64,000 bases of DNA from Gaiella occulta (lineage in GTDB: Bacteria > Actinomycetota > Thermoleophilia > Gaiellales > Gaiellaceae). Position 1 is the stretch's first letter; every line of letters begins with the position of its first letter. The stretch covers positions 1 to 64,000 of the forward strand of contig NZ_QQZY01000009.1 of assembly GCF_003351045.1 (NCBI RefSeq). Reading direction: 5' to 3'. The notes beneath the pieces are model-generated. The model was not told the origin of the DNA, made no database searches, and saw only the letters and a program-made list of their open reading frames with translations. A program made the translations under genes and the position numbers. This document shows positions 55,148-63,397 of this stretch, piece by piece.

Positions 55148-56059
55148 CTAGTCCTCGATGCCGGCGCGGGCATGCCGCCGGACGGACTTCTCGAAGAGGG
55201 CGAGCTCCTCCTGCGGCATCGCATACGTGTGCACATCCTCGGGGAAGCGGCGTTCGCGGACGTCGGCGACGTACGCGGAGACGGCACGGGTGATGTCCCG
55301 CGCGAGAGCGGCGTACTGCTTCACGAACCGTGGCGCGTGGCCCTCGTAGAGGCCGAGCAGGTCGTGCCACACGAGCACCTGGCCGTCGGTGCCGGCGCCG
55401 GCGCCGATCCCGATCGTGGGGATCCCGAGCAGCTCGGTGACGCGCGCCGCAACCGGCGACGGCACTGCTTCGAGCACGAGCGAGAAGCACCCCGCGGCCT
55501 CGAGCGCGAGCGCGTCCTCGACGAGCTGCCGCGCCTTCTCGGCCGTGCGTCCCTGCGCCTTGAAGCCGCCGAGCGCCGTCGCCGACTGGGGCGTCAGGCC
55601 GACGTGCCCCATGACGGGAACCCCGGCGCCGACGATCGCGTGCACGCGCGAGAGCATCGTGCCGGCGCCCTCGAGCTTGACCGCATCCGCTCCCGCGTCC
55701 TTGACGAAGCGGATCGCGTTCGTGACTGCGAGCTCGTCGGACACCTGGAACGAGCCGAACGGCATGTCGGCGACGACGAGCGGCCGGCGCGCGCCGCGCG
55801 TCACCGCGCGCGTCAGCACCAGCATCTCCTCCATCGTCGCCGGCACCGTCGAGTCGTGCCCGAGCACCGTCATCGCGGCCGAGTCGCCGACGAGGATGAC
55901 GTCCGCGCCCGCGGCGTCCGCCAGCCGCCCGGAGGGGGCGTCGTACGCCGTGATCATCGCGATCGGCGAGCCGCTCGCCTTCATCGCGGCGAGGTCGGTG
56001 ATCGGGAGCTTGCCGGGCGCCGGGGCGCCGTGGCCGGGCGTGCGGGGACGGGTGCTCAT
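55148..56059 (-). CDS. panB: 3-methyl-2-oxobutanoate hydroxymethyltransferase
   Basis: A 303-residue ketopantoate hydroxymethyltransferase, first committed step of pantothenate synthesis (alpha-ketoisovalerate + methylene-THF). Conserved blocks are AMITAYDAPSGRLAD, ILVGDSAAMTVLGHDST, VKLEGA, GHVGLTPQS and TIGIGAGAGTDGQVLVWHDLLGL. The ATG overlaps the panC stop (ATGA). It is last in the DUF2520-panC-panB operon. The 3' end is 7 bases from the convergent GGDEF-EAL stop. Confidence 0.96.
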   Translation of the reverse strand: MSTRPRTPGHGAPAPGKLPITDLAAMKASGSPIAMITAYDAPSGRLADAAGADVILVGDSAAMTVLGHDSTVPATMEEMLVLTRAVTRGARRPLVVADMPFGSFQVSDELAVTNAIRFVKDAGADAVKLEGAGTMLSRVHAIVGAGVPVMGHVGLTPQSATALGGFKAQGRTAEKARQLVEDALALEAAGCFSLVLEAVPSPVAARVTELLGIPTIGIGAGAGTDGQVLVWHDLLGLYEGHAPRFVKQYAALARDITRAVSAYVADVRERRFPEDVHTYAMPQEELALFEKSVRRHARAGIED

Positions 56060-56823
56060 CGTTCCTCCTCGAGGGGGACGTTGTCGATCAGGCGGGTATG
56101 GCCGACGCGGACGGCGGCGGCGAGGACGGGCGGGTCGAACGGCGCGACGGCGACGTAGTCGACGTCCAGCCCCGCGAGCAGCGCGCGGGCGCGCTCGGGG
56201 TCGCGCGTCGCGAGGGCGCGGGGGAGGGCGAGGGCACGCTCGCGCTCGACGGGGGAGAGGCGCGCGTTGCGCGACGAGAGAGCGAGCCCGTCGGCGTCAC
56301 GTACCGTCGGCAGCACCCGCAGCTCGAGCTCGAGCGCGAGGTCGGCGATCATGCGCCGCAGCACGGCCACCTGCTGGGCGTCCTTCTGGCCGAAGTAGGC
56401 GACGTCGGGGCGGACGATCGTGAACAGCTTCAGGCACACGGTGGCGACGCCGCGGAAGTGGCCGGGGCGATGCTCGCCCTCGAGCACCGAGCCGAGCTCC
56501 TCGACCTCGACCCAGGTCTGGAAGCCGGGCGGGTACATCTCGTCCACGGACGGCGCGAAGACGAGGTCGACCTCCGCCTCGGCGGCGGCCGCGAGGTCGC
56601 GCTCCTCGTCGCGCGGGTAGCCGTTCAGATCGGTGGCCTCTCCGAACTGGGTCGGGTTGACGAACAGGCTCATCACCACCGTCGCGCACTCGGAGCGCGC
56701 GGCGCGCAGCAGCGACAGGTGCCCCTCGTGGAGGGCGCCCATCGTCGCGACGAGCGCGACGGCGCCGTCGCGGCGCGACTCGAGCGCGGCGCGCACCTCG
56801 CCGATCGTCCTGCAGACCCTCAT
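56056..56823 (-). CDS. panC: Pantothenate synthetase
   Basis: A 255-residue pantoate-beta-alanine ligase. The nucleotide site is TMGALHEGHLSL (HxGH), with VNPTQFG, the FGQKDAQQVAVLRRM block, and the KMSKS-like end SSRNARLS. It condenses pantoate, beta-alanine and ATP. The ATG at 56823 overlaps the upstream gene's stop, and its own stop overlaps panB. It is slightly shorter at the C-terminus than the E. coli enzyme. Confidence 0.95.
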   Translation of the reverse strand: MRVCRTIGEVRAALESRRDGAVALVATMGALHEGHLSLLRAARSECATVVMSLFVNPTQFGEATDLNGYPRDEERDLAAAAEAEVDLVFAPSVDEMYPPGFQTWVEVEELGSVLEGEHRPGHFRGVATVCLKLFTIVRPDVAYFGQKDAQQVAVLRRMIADLALELELRVLPTVRDADGLALSSRNARLSPVERERALALPRALATRDPERARALLAGLDVDYVAVAPFDPPVLAAAVRVGHTRLIDNVPLEEER

Positions 56824-57485
56824 GTGACCGCCGCCGTCGCATCGGCGAGCGTCCGGTACATCTGCTCGAGCTCCGGGCGCTCCACCCTGATCGCCTCGAG
56901 GTGCCGCTCGACCGTCTCCCAGTCGCCGCGCTGGATCGGCCCGGTCAGCTCGAAGCCGTTCTCGACGGTGCGTGCCATCAGCGGGTCGAGCGCCTGCGGC
57001 GGCGCCCCGGCGGCCTCGAGCAGCGAACCGGCGGCCCGGCGCAGGGTGACGAGGTAGTTGGAGGCGATCGCGGCGCCGGCGTGGTAGACCGCGCGCCGAT
57101 CGTCGCGCAGCGCGAACGGCCGCAGGCCGAGGGTCTCGGCGAGCCAGCCGCCGGCGGCGGCGGCCTCGTCCGTCTCGGCCGTGACCGCCGCCCACGCGCC
57201 GTCGAGCTGCTCCGGCCCCCGCCAGCGCACGAACGTCTGCAGCGGATGCACGCCGAAGCGGCGCGCGTGCGGGGCGAGAGCCGCAAGCGGCGTGGCGCCG
57301 CTGACGTGGGCCACCCACGGGCCCGGCTCGATACCCGCCGCGACCTCGGCGATCGCGCGGTCGGGGACGCAGAGGAGCACGAGCTCGGGCGCGTCGACGG
57401 CCAGCCGGACGCCGCGTTCCGCGAGGCGCGCGGACACCGCCGAGCCGACGCGGCCGCAGCCGATCACGTGGATGCCGTCGATCAT
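56820..57485 (-). CDS. Rossmann-fold DUF2520 protein, candidate ketopantoate reductase
   Basis: A 221-residue NAD(P)-binding protein: IHVIGCGRVGSAVSARLAERG at the N-terminus, VLLCVPDRAIAEVA, HVSGATPLAAL, then a helical C-terminal DUF2520 part (VYHAGAAIASNYLVTL). It sits first in an operon with panC and panB, which supply every other step to pantothenate; no panE is in view. This makes it a good candidate for the missing ketopantoate reductase (inference). A TACACT -10 box (57531-57526, minus strand) and GGAG upstream of the ATG suggest the operon promoter with a leader of about 30 bases. Confidence 0.8.
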   Translation of the reverse strand: MIDGIHVIGCGRVGSAVSARLAERGVRLAVDAPELVLLCVPDRAIAEVAAGIEPGPWVAHVSGATPLAALAPHARRFGVHPLQTFVRWRGPEQLDGAWAAVTAETDEAAAAGGWLAETLGLRPFALRDDRRAVYHAGAAIASNYLVTLRRAAGSLLEAAGAPPQALDPLMARTVENGFELTGPIQRGDWETVERHLEAIRVERPELEQMYRTLADATAAVT

Positions 57486-57525
57486 GTCTCAGGGCTCCAG
57501 TTCCAGGTGGATACCGGGCAGAGTG

Positions 57526-57531
57526 AGTGTA
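57526..57531 (-). promoter_or_regulatory. -10 box of the pantothenate operon
   Basis: TACACT on the minus strand, about 40 bases before the ATG at 57485, with a GGAG ribosome-binding site between. No -35 hexamer is obvious. Confidence 0.4.
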
Positions 57532-57547
57532 GCGGGCCGGGCCGCCG

Positions 57548-58162
57548 CTAGGAAGGCGGCCGCTCGGCGCTCTCGATCAGCCGTCCGATCGCCGCGAGCG
57601 CGTCGCGGTGGCGTGGATCGGGACTGCCCCCACCCGCCAGCAGCTCTGCCTCGATGCCGAGGAAGAGGTCGACCACGAGCGTCGCCACGGCGTCCGCGGG
57701 CAGCGGCAGCTCGATGCCGCGCTCCACCGTCCAGCGGGCGACCGTCTCCTCGATCAGGCGCAGCCAGCCGGCCACCGCCGTGCGCCAGCCGGCGGCGAGC
57801 TGCTCGTCGACGAGCCCCGCCGACCACAGCTCCCAGAGGATGCGGACATAGCCCGAGCGGATGTCCTCGTCCAGGTACGCGCACGCCACCCGCCAGCGTT
57901 GCGCCAGCGGCATCTCCGACGCGAACAGGGCTCGCTGGCGCCGGAGCAGGCGCGCGTTCTCCTCCGCGAGCACTGCCAGCAGCAGGCCGTCGCGGCGCCC
58001 GAAGTGATAGTGGACGAGCGACAGGTTGACGCCGGCGCGCTCCGCCACCGCCCGGGTCGAGGTGGCGGCGTAGCCGTCGGCTGCGATCACCTCGCGGGCC
58101 GCGGCGAGGATGCGGGCACGCGTGGCGGCGCCCCGGGCGACGCGCCGGTCGACGGTTGACAT
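57548..58162 (-). CDS. TetR-family transcriptional regulator
   Basis: A 204-residue repressor. The N-terminal helix-turn-helix reads TRARILAAAREVIAADGYAA, TSTRAVAERAGVNLSLVHYH, FGRRDGLLLAVL. The C-terminal ligand domain is about residues 75-200. The ATG at 58162 follows TATCGT (58174-58169, minus strand) by 6 bases. It is divergent from the hydrolase-glycosyltransferase fusion, with an inverted repeat between them, so it most likely represses that gene and itself. Confidence 0.93.
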   Translation of the reverse strand: MSTVDRRVARGAATRARILAAAREVIAADGYAATSTRAVAERAGVNLSLVHYHFGRRDGLLLAVLAEENARLLRRQRALFASEMPLAQRWRVACAYLDEDIRSGYVRILWELWSAGLVDEQLAAGWRTAVAGWLRLIEETVARWTVERGIELPLPADAVATLVVDLFLGIEAELLAGGGSPDPRHRDALAAIGRLIESAERPPS

Positions 58163-58181
58163 GGGGAAACGATAGCACTAC

Positions 58182-58203
58182 ATTGATCGGCCAACCGACC
58201 AAT
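58182..58203. promoter_or_regulatory. Probable TetR operator
   Basis: ATTGATCGG (58182-58190), 4 bases, CCGACCAAT (58195-58203): 8 of 9 positions are symmetric. It is in the only gap between the TetR gene and the divergent fusion gene. Confidence 0.7.
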
Positions 58204-58225
58204 AAACAAGGCGGTGGAAACGGGA

Positions 58226-60331
58226 ATGCGCGCGAGAGAGCCCGACGAGACGGGCGCGGTCGACCGGGACGGCGTGCCGATCGCGTGGGAGCGCTTCGGC
58301 GGCGGCAGGCGCACGGTGCTCCTGCTGCCCACCTGGCAGATCATCCATGCGCGCTGCTGGAAGATGCAGGTGCCGCATCTCGCCCGTCGCCTGCGCGTGG
58401 TCACGCACGACCCACGCGGCAACGGCCGCAGCGGCCGCCCGCCCACGGGGTACGGGCTCGAGGAGCGGGTCGCCGACTCGCTCGCGGTGATCGAGGCCAC
58501 CTGCGACGGTGCCGCTGCCCTGGTCGCGTTCTCGCAAGGGGCGAACGTCGCCGCCACGATCGCCGCACGGCGGCCCGAGCTCGTCGAGCGCCTCGTGCTG
58601 ATCGGCCCTGCGATCGGGGCGCAGAGCGCGGACGAGACGTTCTGGGACGACGATCCCGATCCCGCCGATCGCTTCAGCGCGGTGTCCTGGCGCCGCGACT
58701 ACGAGGGCTTTGCCAGGTGGTTCTTCGCGCAGGTGTTCTCGGAGCCGCACTCGACGAAGCAGATCGACGACTGCGTCGGCTGGGCGCTCGAGACGACCCC
58801 CGAGGTGCTGATCGCCGGCGAGCGCGAGTTCGACCGCTCCGGCGTGCCCGCGCTCCTGCCGCGGATCGCGTGCCCGACGCTCGTGATCCACGGCGCCGAC
58901 GACAGGATCATCCCGGCGTCGGCCGGCGAGCGGGTCGCGGAGGCGATCCCGGACGCGCAGCTCGTGCTGGTCGACGGAGGCGGCCATGCGCCACACGCAC
59001 GCGACCCGGCGCGGGTGAACGGCCTGCTCGACGCGTTCCTCGACCCCGCTCCGCCGCGCCGCCGCCGGCTGGCGCGGGCGCTCCAGCGGCACGCTCCGCG
59101 CGCGCTCTACGTCTCCAGCCCGATCGGCCTCGGCCACGCCCAGCGCGATCTTGCGATCGCGCGCGCGCTGCGCGCGCTGCGGCCCGACCTCGAGATCGCC
59201 TGGCTCGCCCAGCATCCGGTCACGCGGGTGCTCGAGGCCGCCGGCGAGACGATCCACCCGGCCTCGGCGCAGCTCGCGAACGAGTCGGCTCACATCGAGT
59301 CGCAGATGGGGGAGCACCGTCTCCACTGCTTCCAGGCGCTGCGAGAGATGGACGAGATCCTGCTCGCGAACTTCATGGTCTTCCGCGACCTCGTGCGGGA
59401 GGAGCGCTTCGACCTGTGGATCGGCGACGAGGCCTGGGAGCTCGACTACCACCTGCACGAGAACCCGGAGCTGAAGTCGGCGCCGTACGCGTTCCTCACC
59501 GACTTCGTCGGCTACCTGCCGATGGACGCCCCCGGGTCGAGGGAGGCCGCTGTCGCCGCCGACTACAACCACGAGAACATCCGGCACGTCGAGCGCTACC
59601 CCTACGTCCGCGACGCCGCCGTCTTCATCGGCTCGCCGGAGGACGTCGTCCCGCGCGCGTTCGGGCCGGGGCTGCCGTTCATGCCCGACTGGGTCCAGCG
59701 CCATTTCGACTTCTGCGGCTACGTGCTGCCGTTCGATCCGGCGGAGTACGCGGACCGCGAGCGCCTGCGGCGGGAGCTCGAGCTCGACGCCGGCCGCCCG
59801 CTGATCGTCGCCGCCGTCGGCGGATCCGGGGTCGGGGTGCACCTGTTGCGGCGCATCGCCGCCGCCTTCGAGCAGGTGCGACGCGACATCCCGGAGGCCG
59901 AGCTCCTGCTCGTGTGCGGGCCGCGCATCGATCCCGCGTCGGTCGATCCCGTCCCCGGCATGAGCGCCGTCGGGTACGTGCACGACCTCTTCCGCACGCT
60001 CGCCTGCTGCGACCTCGCCGTCGTGCAGGGCGGCCTCACGACCACGATGGAGCTCGTCGCCAACCGGCGGCCCTTCATCTCGGTGCCGCTCGCCGATCAC
60101 TTCGAGCAGAATCACCACGTCGCACACCGGCTGGCGCGCTACGGCGCGCCGGCCCCGACGCCCTACGACGAGGCGACCCCGGGGCGCCTCGCGGAGCTCA
60201 TGCGCGAGCGCCTCGCGGCGCCCGTCCGCTACCTCCCGGTCGAGACCTGCGGCGCCGCCCGGGCGGCCGCGCTGCTCGTGCCGCTGCTCGAGGAGCGCAA
60301 GGGTCTATCGACCGCTGGTCGAGGCGGTTGA
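58226..60331 (+). CDS. Fusion of alpha/beta-hydrolase and GT-B glycosyltransferase (MGT-like)
   Basis: A 701-residue two-domain protein. Residues about 1-280 form an alpha/beta-hydrolase with a full triad: Ser103 in AFSQGANVA, Asp in IHGADDRIIP and His in GGGHAPHARDP. Residues about 290-695 form a GT-B fold: VSSPIGLGHAQRDLAIARAL at the N-lobe, and LACCDLAVVQGGLTTTMELV and PLADHFEQNHHV at the donor site. The reading frame is continuous, with no sign of a join. The ATG at 58226 is preferred (GGTGG 8 bases upstream); a GTG at 58214 is possible. Divergent TetR control suggests a role in modifying or detoxifying a small molecule (inference). Confidence 0.88.
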   Translation: MRAREPDETGAVDRDGVPIAWERFGGGRRTVLLLPTWQIIHARCWKMQVPHLARRLRVVTHDPRGNGRSGRPPTGYGLEERVADSLAVIEATCDGAAALVAFSQGANVAATIAARRPELVERLVLIGPAIGAQSADETFWDDDPDPADRFSAVSWRRDYEGFARWFFAQVFSEPHSTKQIDDCVGWALETTPEVLIAGEREFDRSGVPALLPRIACPTLVIHGADDRIIPASAGERVAEAIPDAQLVLVDGGGHAPHARDPARVNGLLDAFLDPAPPRRRRLARALQRHAPRALYVSSPIGLGHAQRDLAIARALRALRPDLEIAWLAQHPVTRVLEAAGETIHPASAQLANESAHIESQMGEHRLHCFQALREMDEILLANFMVFRDLVREERFDLWIGDEAWELDYHLHENPELKSAPYAFLTDFVGYLPMDAPGSREAAVAADYNHENIRHVERYPYVRDAAVFIGSPEDVVPRAFGPGLPFMPDWVQRHFDFCGYVLPFDPAEYADRERLRRELELDAGRPLIVAAVGGSGVGVHLLRRIAAAFEQVRRDIPEAELLLVCGPRIDPASVDPVPGMSAVGYVHDLFRTLACCDLAVVQGGLTTTMELVANRRPFISVPLADHFEQNHHVAHRLARYGAPAPTPYDEATPGRLAELMRERLAAPVRYLPVETCGAARAAALLVPLLEERKGLSTAGRGG

Positions 60332-60916
60332 CGGCGCGAGCCGCGCCTGCAGCCGCGCCCGCAGCGACGGCCAGTCGTCGTCGAGGATCGCGTACCAGGC
60401 GGAGTCGCGGCTCTCGCCGCCGCGGACGAGCATGTGCTTCGCATGCACGCCCTCGAAGCGTGCGCCGAGCGCCTCGAGCGCTCCGCGCGAGCGCTCGTTG
60501 CGGGCGTCGGTCTTGAATTCGACGCGGCGGCAGCCCCAGCCCTCGAAGGCGTTCCCGAGCTGCAGCAGCTTCGCCTCGACGTTGGCGCCGGTGCCCCACG
60601 CCTCGGGTGCGAGCCACGTCCAGCCGATCTCGACGCTCCGGTGCTCGGGCCGCAACGCCAGGTAGCGCGTCGAGCCGATCGCGCGCCCCGTCATCTGCGA
60701 GACGGTCGCGAACGGGATGTCGAGGCCCGCGGCCGCACGCGCGAGGGCGTCCTCCAGCCAGGCGCGCATCCCTGCCGCGTCGGGACGTGCGACCGGCAGC
60801 CACGCCCACACGCGCTCGTCCCGCGAGGCGGCCACCAGATCGCCGAGATGATCGCGCCGCAGCGGCTCCAACCGCACGACCCGCCCCGTCAGCGTCGCTG
60901 CCCTCCACGTCTCCAC
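60305..60916 (-). CDS. GNAT-family N-acetyltransferase (RimJ/RimL type)
   Basis: A 203-residue acetyltransferase: VRLEPLRRDHLGDLVAAS at the N-terminus, IGSTRYLALRPEHRSVEIGWTW, WGTGANVEAKLLQLGNAFE (acetyl-CoA region) and FKTDARNERSRGALEALGARFEG. The substrate is unknown. The GTG at 60916 follows TACTGT (60930-60925, minus strand) by 8 bases; the open frame continues upstream but would pass through the promoter. Its 3' end overlaps the end of the hydrolase-glycosyltransferase gene by 27 bases. Confidence 0.88.
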   Translation of the reverse strand: METWRAATLTGRVVRLEPLRRDHLGDLVAASRDERVWAWLPVARPDAAGMRAWLEDALARAAAGLDIPFATVSQMTGRAIGSTRYLALRPEHRSVEIGWTWLAPEAWGTGANVEAKLLQLGNAFEGWGCRRVEFKTDARNERSRGALEALGARFEGVHAKHMLVRGGESRDSAWYAILDDDWPSLRARLQARLAPSTASTSGR

Positions 60917-60924
60917 GGGTGCCG

Positions 60925-60934
60925 ACAGTACACT
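60925..60934. promoter_or_regulatory. Overlapping divergent -10 boxes, GNAT gene and fmdB-like gene
   Basis: Minus-strand TACTGT (60930-60925) and plus-strand TACACT (60929-60934) share the two bases TA. They lie 8 and 6 bases before their start codons. The whole divergent intergenic region is 24 bases. Confidence 0.6.
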
Positions 60935-60940
60935 CACCTC

Positions 60941-61153
60941 ATGCCGATCTACGAGTACGCGTGCATGAAGTGCGAGGAGCACTTCGACGAGCTCGTCCGC
61001 AACGCCGAGCAGGTCGTGATCTGTCCCTCGTGCGGCGCCGCCGACGTGCTGAAGCAGATCTCCGCCTTCGCCGTCCACGGAGCCATGTCGAAGCCGAGCT
61101 TCGGCGGGACAGGCGGCGGCTGCTGCGGCGGATCCTGCGGCTGCGGGCACTGA
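60941..61153 (+). CDS. FmdB-family zinc-ribbon protein
   Basis: A 70-residue protein with the FmdB/CxxC zinc ribbon: MPIYEYACMKCEEHFDELV, then VICPSCGAADVLKQIS. The tail is Gly/Cys/Ser-rich (GGTGGGCCGGSCGCGH), as usual in this family and possibly a second metal site. The function is poorly known (putative regulator). The ATG follows TACACT by 6 bases, so the mRNA should be leaderless. It is too short and too Cys-rich for chance. Confidence 0.9.
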   Translation: MPIYEYACMKCEEHFDELVRNAEQVVICPSCGAADVLKQISAFAVHGAMSKPSFGGTGGGCCGGSCGCGH

Positions 61154-61212
61154 GCCTGGGCCCGGCGAGCCGCGCGGGCCGGGTGCGCCGGGCGACCGCC
61201 GGGAGGCGGGAC

Positions 61213-61218
61213 TAGAAT
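61213..61218 (+). promoter_or_regulatory. -10 box of the uracil-DNA glycosylase gene
   Basis: TAGAAT, 8 bases before the ATG at 61227; probably also drives the downstream t6A genes. Confidence 0.5.
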
Positions 61219-61226
61219 CCACGTCG

Positions 61227-61895
61227 ATGGACGACGTCGTGAGCCGCGCGTCGGCGCTTCGGGTCTCTGCGCAGGAGGCGGCCTCGTGCGAGCGCTGCGC
61301 GCTCGCCGAAGGGCGTACGCAGGTGGTCTTCGGCTCGGGCGACCCCGACGCCGACCTCTTCCTCGTCGGCGAGGCACCCGGGTTCCACGAGGATCGGAGC
61401 GGTGCCCCGCTCGTCGGGCAGGCGGGCGAGCTGCTCGACAGGCTGCTCGCCTCGATCGGGCTCGCGCGGGCGGACGTCTACCTGGCGAACGTGCTCAAGT
61501 GCCGCCCGCTGCGCAGCCGCGACCCGCTGCCGCAGGAGATCGCCTCCTGCGCGCCGCACCTGTTGCGGCAGATCGAGCTCGTGCGCCCGCGCGTCGTCGC
61601 ATCCCTCGGGAACGTCGCCACGAAGCTTCTCTCCGGCCGCGAGCTCGGCATCACCCGCGTCCACGGCCGCGCGCGGGAGCTCGTGTGCGGCGGCGAGCGC
61701 CTCGTGCTCTACCCGCTCTACCACCCCGCTGCGGCGCTCTACACGCCGGCCATGCTCCGCGAGCTCGAGCAGGACTTCGCCCGCATCCCCACGCTGCTCG
61801 GCGCCGAGGCGCCGGATGCGGCTGCGGCTCCTCCGCGAGCGCCGGCGGCCGCCGAGCCCGTGGAGGCCGAGCTCGTGCAGCTCGGCCTCTTCTGA
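61227..61895 (+). CDS. Uracil-DNA glycosylase, family 4 (4Fe-4S)
   Basis: A 222-residue iron-sulfur uracil-DNA glycosylase that starts base-excision repair of deaminated cytosine. The family 4 active site is VGEAPGFHEDRSGAPLVGQAGELLD, the cluster cysteines are in CERCAL, KCRPL and SCAPHLLRQ, and YPLYHPAAALY is motif 3. The tail (from about 190) is Ala/Pro/Glu-rich. It lies upstream of tsaE with only a 5-base gap, so DNA repair and t6A synthesis may share a transcript. Confidence 0.93.
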   Translation: MDDVVSRASALRVSAQEAASCERCALAEGRTQVVFGSGDPDADLFLVGEAPGFHEDRSGAPLVGQAGELLDRLLASIGLARADVYLANVLKCRPLRSRDPLPQEIASCAPHLLRQIELVRPRVVASLGNVATKLLSGRELGITRVHGRARELVCGGERLVLYPLYHPAAALYTPAMLRELEQDFARIPTLLGAEAPDAAAAPPRAPAAAEPVEAELVQLGLF

Positions 61896-61900
61896 GAGCC

Positions 61901-62371
61901 GTGCTCGAGCTCGAGACCGCGTCGGCCGCGGAGACGGAGGCGATCGGCGGCCGCGTCGCGCTCCGCCTCGCACCGGGCGACGTCGTGCTCGTCTGCGGCG
62001 ATCTCGGCGCCGGCAAGACGACGTTCGTGCGAGGGGCGTGCCGTGCGCTCGGCGTCGGCGAGCCGGTGACGAGCCCGACGTTCACGATCGGGCACCTCTA
62101 CGCGGGCGCCGTGCCGGTGGCGCACCTCGACCTCTTCCGCTTCGCCGGCATGAGCGCCGCGGAGTGGGGCGACGTCGAGCCGTACTTCGACGGGACGATC
62201 GCGTTCGTCGAGTGGCCCGAGGCCGGAGCCGGCACGCTGCCGGCGCCCCGGCTGACGGTGCGGCTCGAGCACGTCGCCCTCGAGCGGCGGCTCGTTCGGC
62301 TCGCCGCCTGCGATCCGGCGCTGCTACAAGGATTCGAGCGTGCGGATCCTGGCGTTCGACACGGCGACTGA
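61901..62371 (+). CDS. tsaE: tRNA t6A synthesis ATPase TsaE
   Basis: A 156-residue P-loop ATPase that assists the TsaB-TsaD complex. It has Walker A VCGDLGAGKTTFVRG, TSPTFTIGHLY, the Walker B-like HLDLFR and EWPE. The GTG at 61901 starts LELETASAAETEAIGG, matching the family. tsaB overlaps its end by 32 bases. Confidence 0.93.
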   Translation: MLELETASAAETEAIGGRVALRLAPGDVVLVCGDLGAGKTTFVRGACRALGVGEPVTSPTFTIGHLYAGAVPVAHLDLFRFAGMSAAEWGDVEPYFDGTIAFVEWPEAGAGTLPAPRLTVRLEHVALERRLVRLAACDPALLQGFERADPGVRHGD

Positions 62372-62927
62372 CGTCGCCACCAGCGCTCTCGTCGACGGTG
62401 GCTCCGTGCTCGGGGAGCGCCGCTCGCGCGCGGCCACCGTGCTCGAGGACATCGACGCGCTGCTGCGGGCCGCCGGCATGGAGCCGGCCGACGTGGACGC
62501 GATCGCCGTCGGCACCGGCCCCGGGAGCTTCACCGGCACCCGCATCGGCCTCGCCGTCGCGCGCGGCCTCGGGCTCGCGCTCGGCGTCCCCGTCGCCGGC
62601 GTCTCCACCCTGGACGCGCTGGCAGCGGGTGCGCACGGCGCCTTCCCCGTCGTCGACGCCCGGCGCGGCGAGGTGTTCGTGCCGGGGCCACGGGTCGTCT
62701 CCCCGGATGCGCTCGCGATCCCCGCGGGCACCGTTTGCGTGGGCGACGGCGCCCTCCGCTACCGCGATCTCCTCACCGCCGCGGGCGGGATCGTGCCTCC
62801 CGGCGACAGCGAGCTCCACGTTCCGCGCGCCGCAGCGCACGCGCTGCTCGCCCGTGACTTCGGCGCCGCCGACGCGGTACAGCCCGTCTACGTGCGCGTC
62901 CCCGACGCGGACGGGAGCCTCGCGTGA
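62340..62927 (+). CDS. tsaB: tRNA t6A synthesis subunit TsaB
   Basis: A 195-residue ASKHA-fold scaffold protein for TsaD: MRILAFDTATDVATSALVDG, the diagnostic VGTGPGSFTGTRIGLAVARGL, and VVDARRGEVFV. The GTG start lies inside tsaE with AAGGA about 7 bases upstream. The stop overlaps the GTG of rimI. Confidence 0.93.
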   Translation: MRILAFDTATDVATSALVDGGSVLGERRSRAATVLEDIDALLRAAGMEPADVDAIAVGTGPGSFTGTRIGLAVARGLGLALGVPVAGVSTLDALAAGAHGAFPVVDARRGEVFVPGPRVVSPDALAIPAGTVCVGDGALRYRDLLTAAGGIVPPGDSELHVPRAAAHALLARDFGAADAVQPVYVRVPDADGSLA

Positions 62928-63397
62928 GCTTTCGCCTGCGCAAGCTCGAGCTCTCGGATCTCGACGCGATCGAGCGCATCGAGAGGGCGTCGTACCCGAC
63001 GCCGTGGTCGCGCTCGATGTTCGCGAGCGAGCTGGCGAAGCCGAGCTCCCTGTCGATCGCGGCCGTCACGCCCGACGAGGGGTTGATCGGGTACCTGGTA
63101 CTCTCGCGCTACGTCGACGCCTGGCACGTGATGAACGTCGCCGTCGCGCCGTCGCATCGGCGGCTCGGCGTCGCCTCGGCGATGCTCGAGCACCTGTTCG
63201 AGGTCACCCGCGGCGACGAGCAGCGCGGCTACACGCTCGAGGTGCGCGTTTCGAACGTTCCGGCGGTGCGTCTCTACGAGCGCTTGGGCTTCGTCGCCAG
63301 GGGCATCCGACGCGGTTACTATACTGACAACAGAGAGGATGCCCTGATCATGTGGAAGGATCCCTATCCCGGCGGCGAGGAGCGCGGATCCGCGTGA
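62924..63397 (+). CDS. rimI: Ribosomal protein S18 alanine N-acetyltransferase (RimI)
   Basis: A 157-residue GNAT enzyme. It has [48 protein letters not shown] (acetyl-CoA pyrophosphate loop), and [20 protein letters not shown] followed by [18 protein letters not shown]. Its place between tsaB and tsaD is the usual one and supports RimI. Start and stop both overlap neighbours by four bases. Confidence 0.93.
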   Translation: MSFRLRKLELSDLDAIERIERASYPTPWSRSMFASELAKPSSLSIAAVTPDEGLIGYLVLSRYVDAWHVMNVAVAPSHRRLGVASAMLEHLFEVTRGDEQRGYTLEVRVSNVPAVRLYERLGFVARGIRRGYYTDNREDALIMWKDPYPGGEERGSA

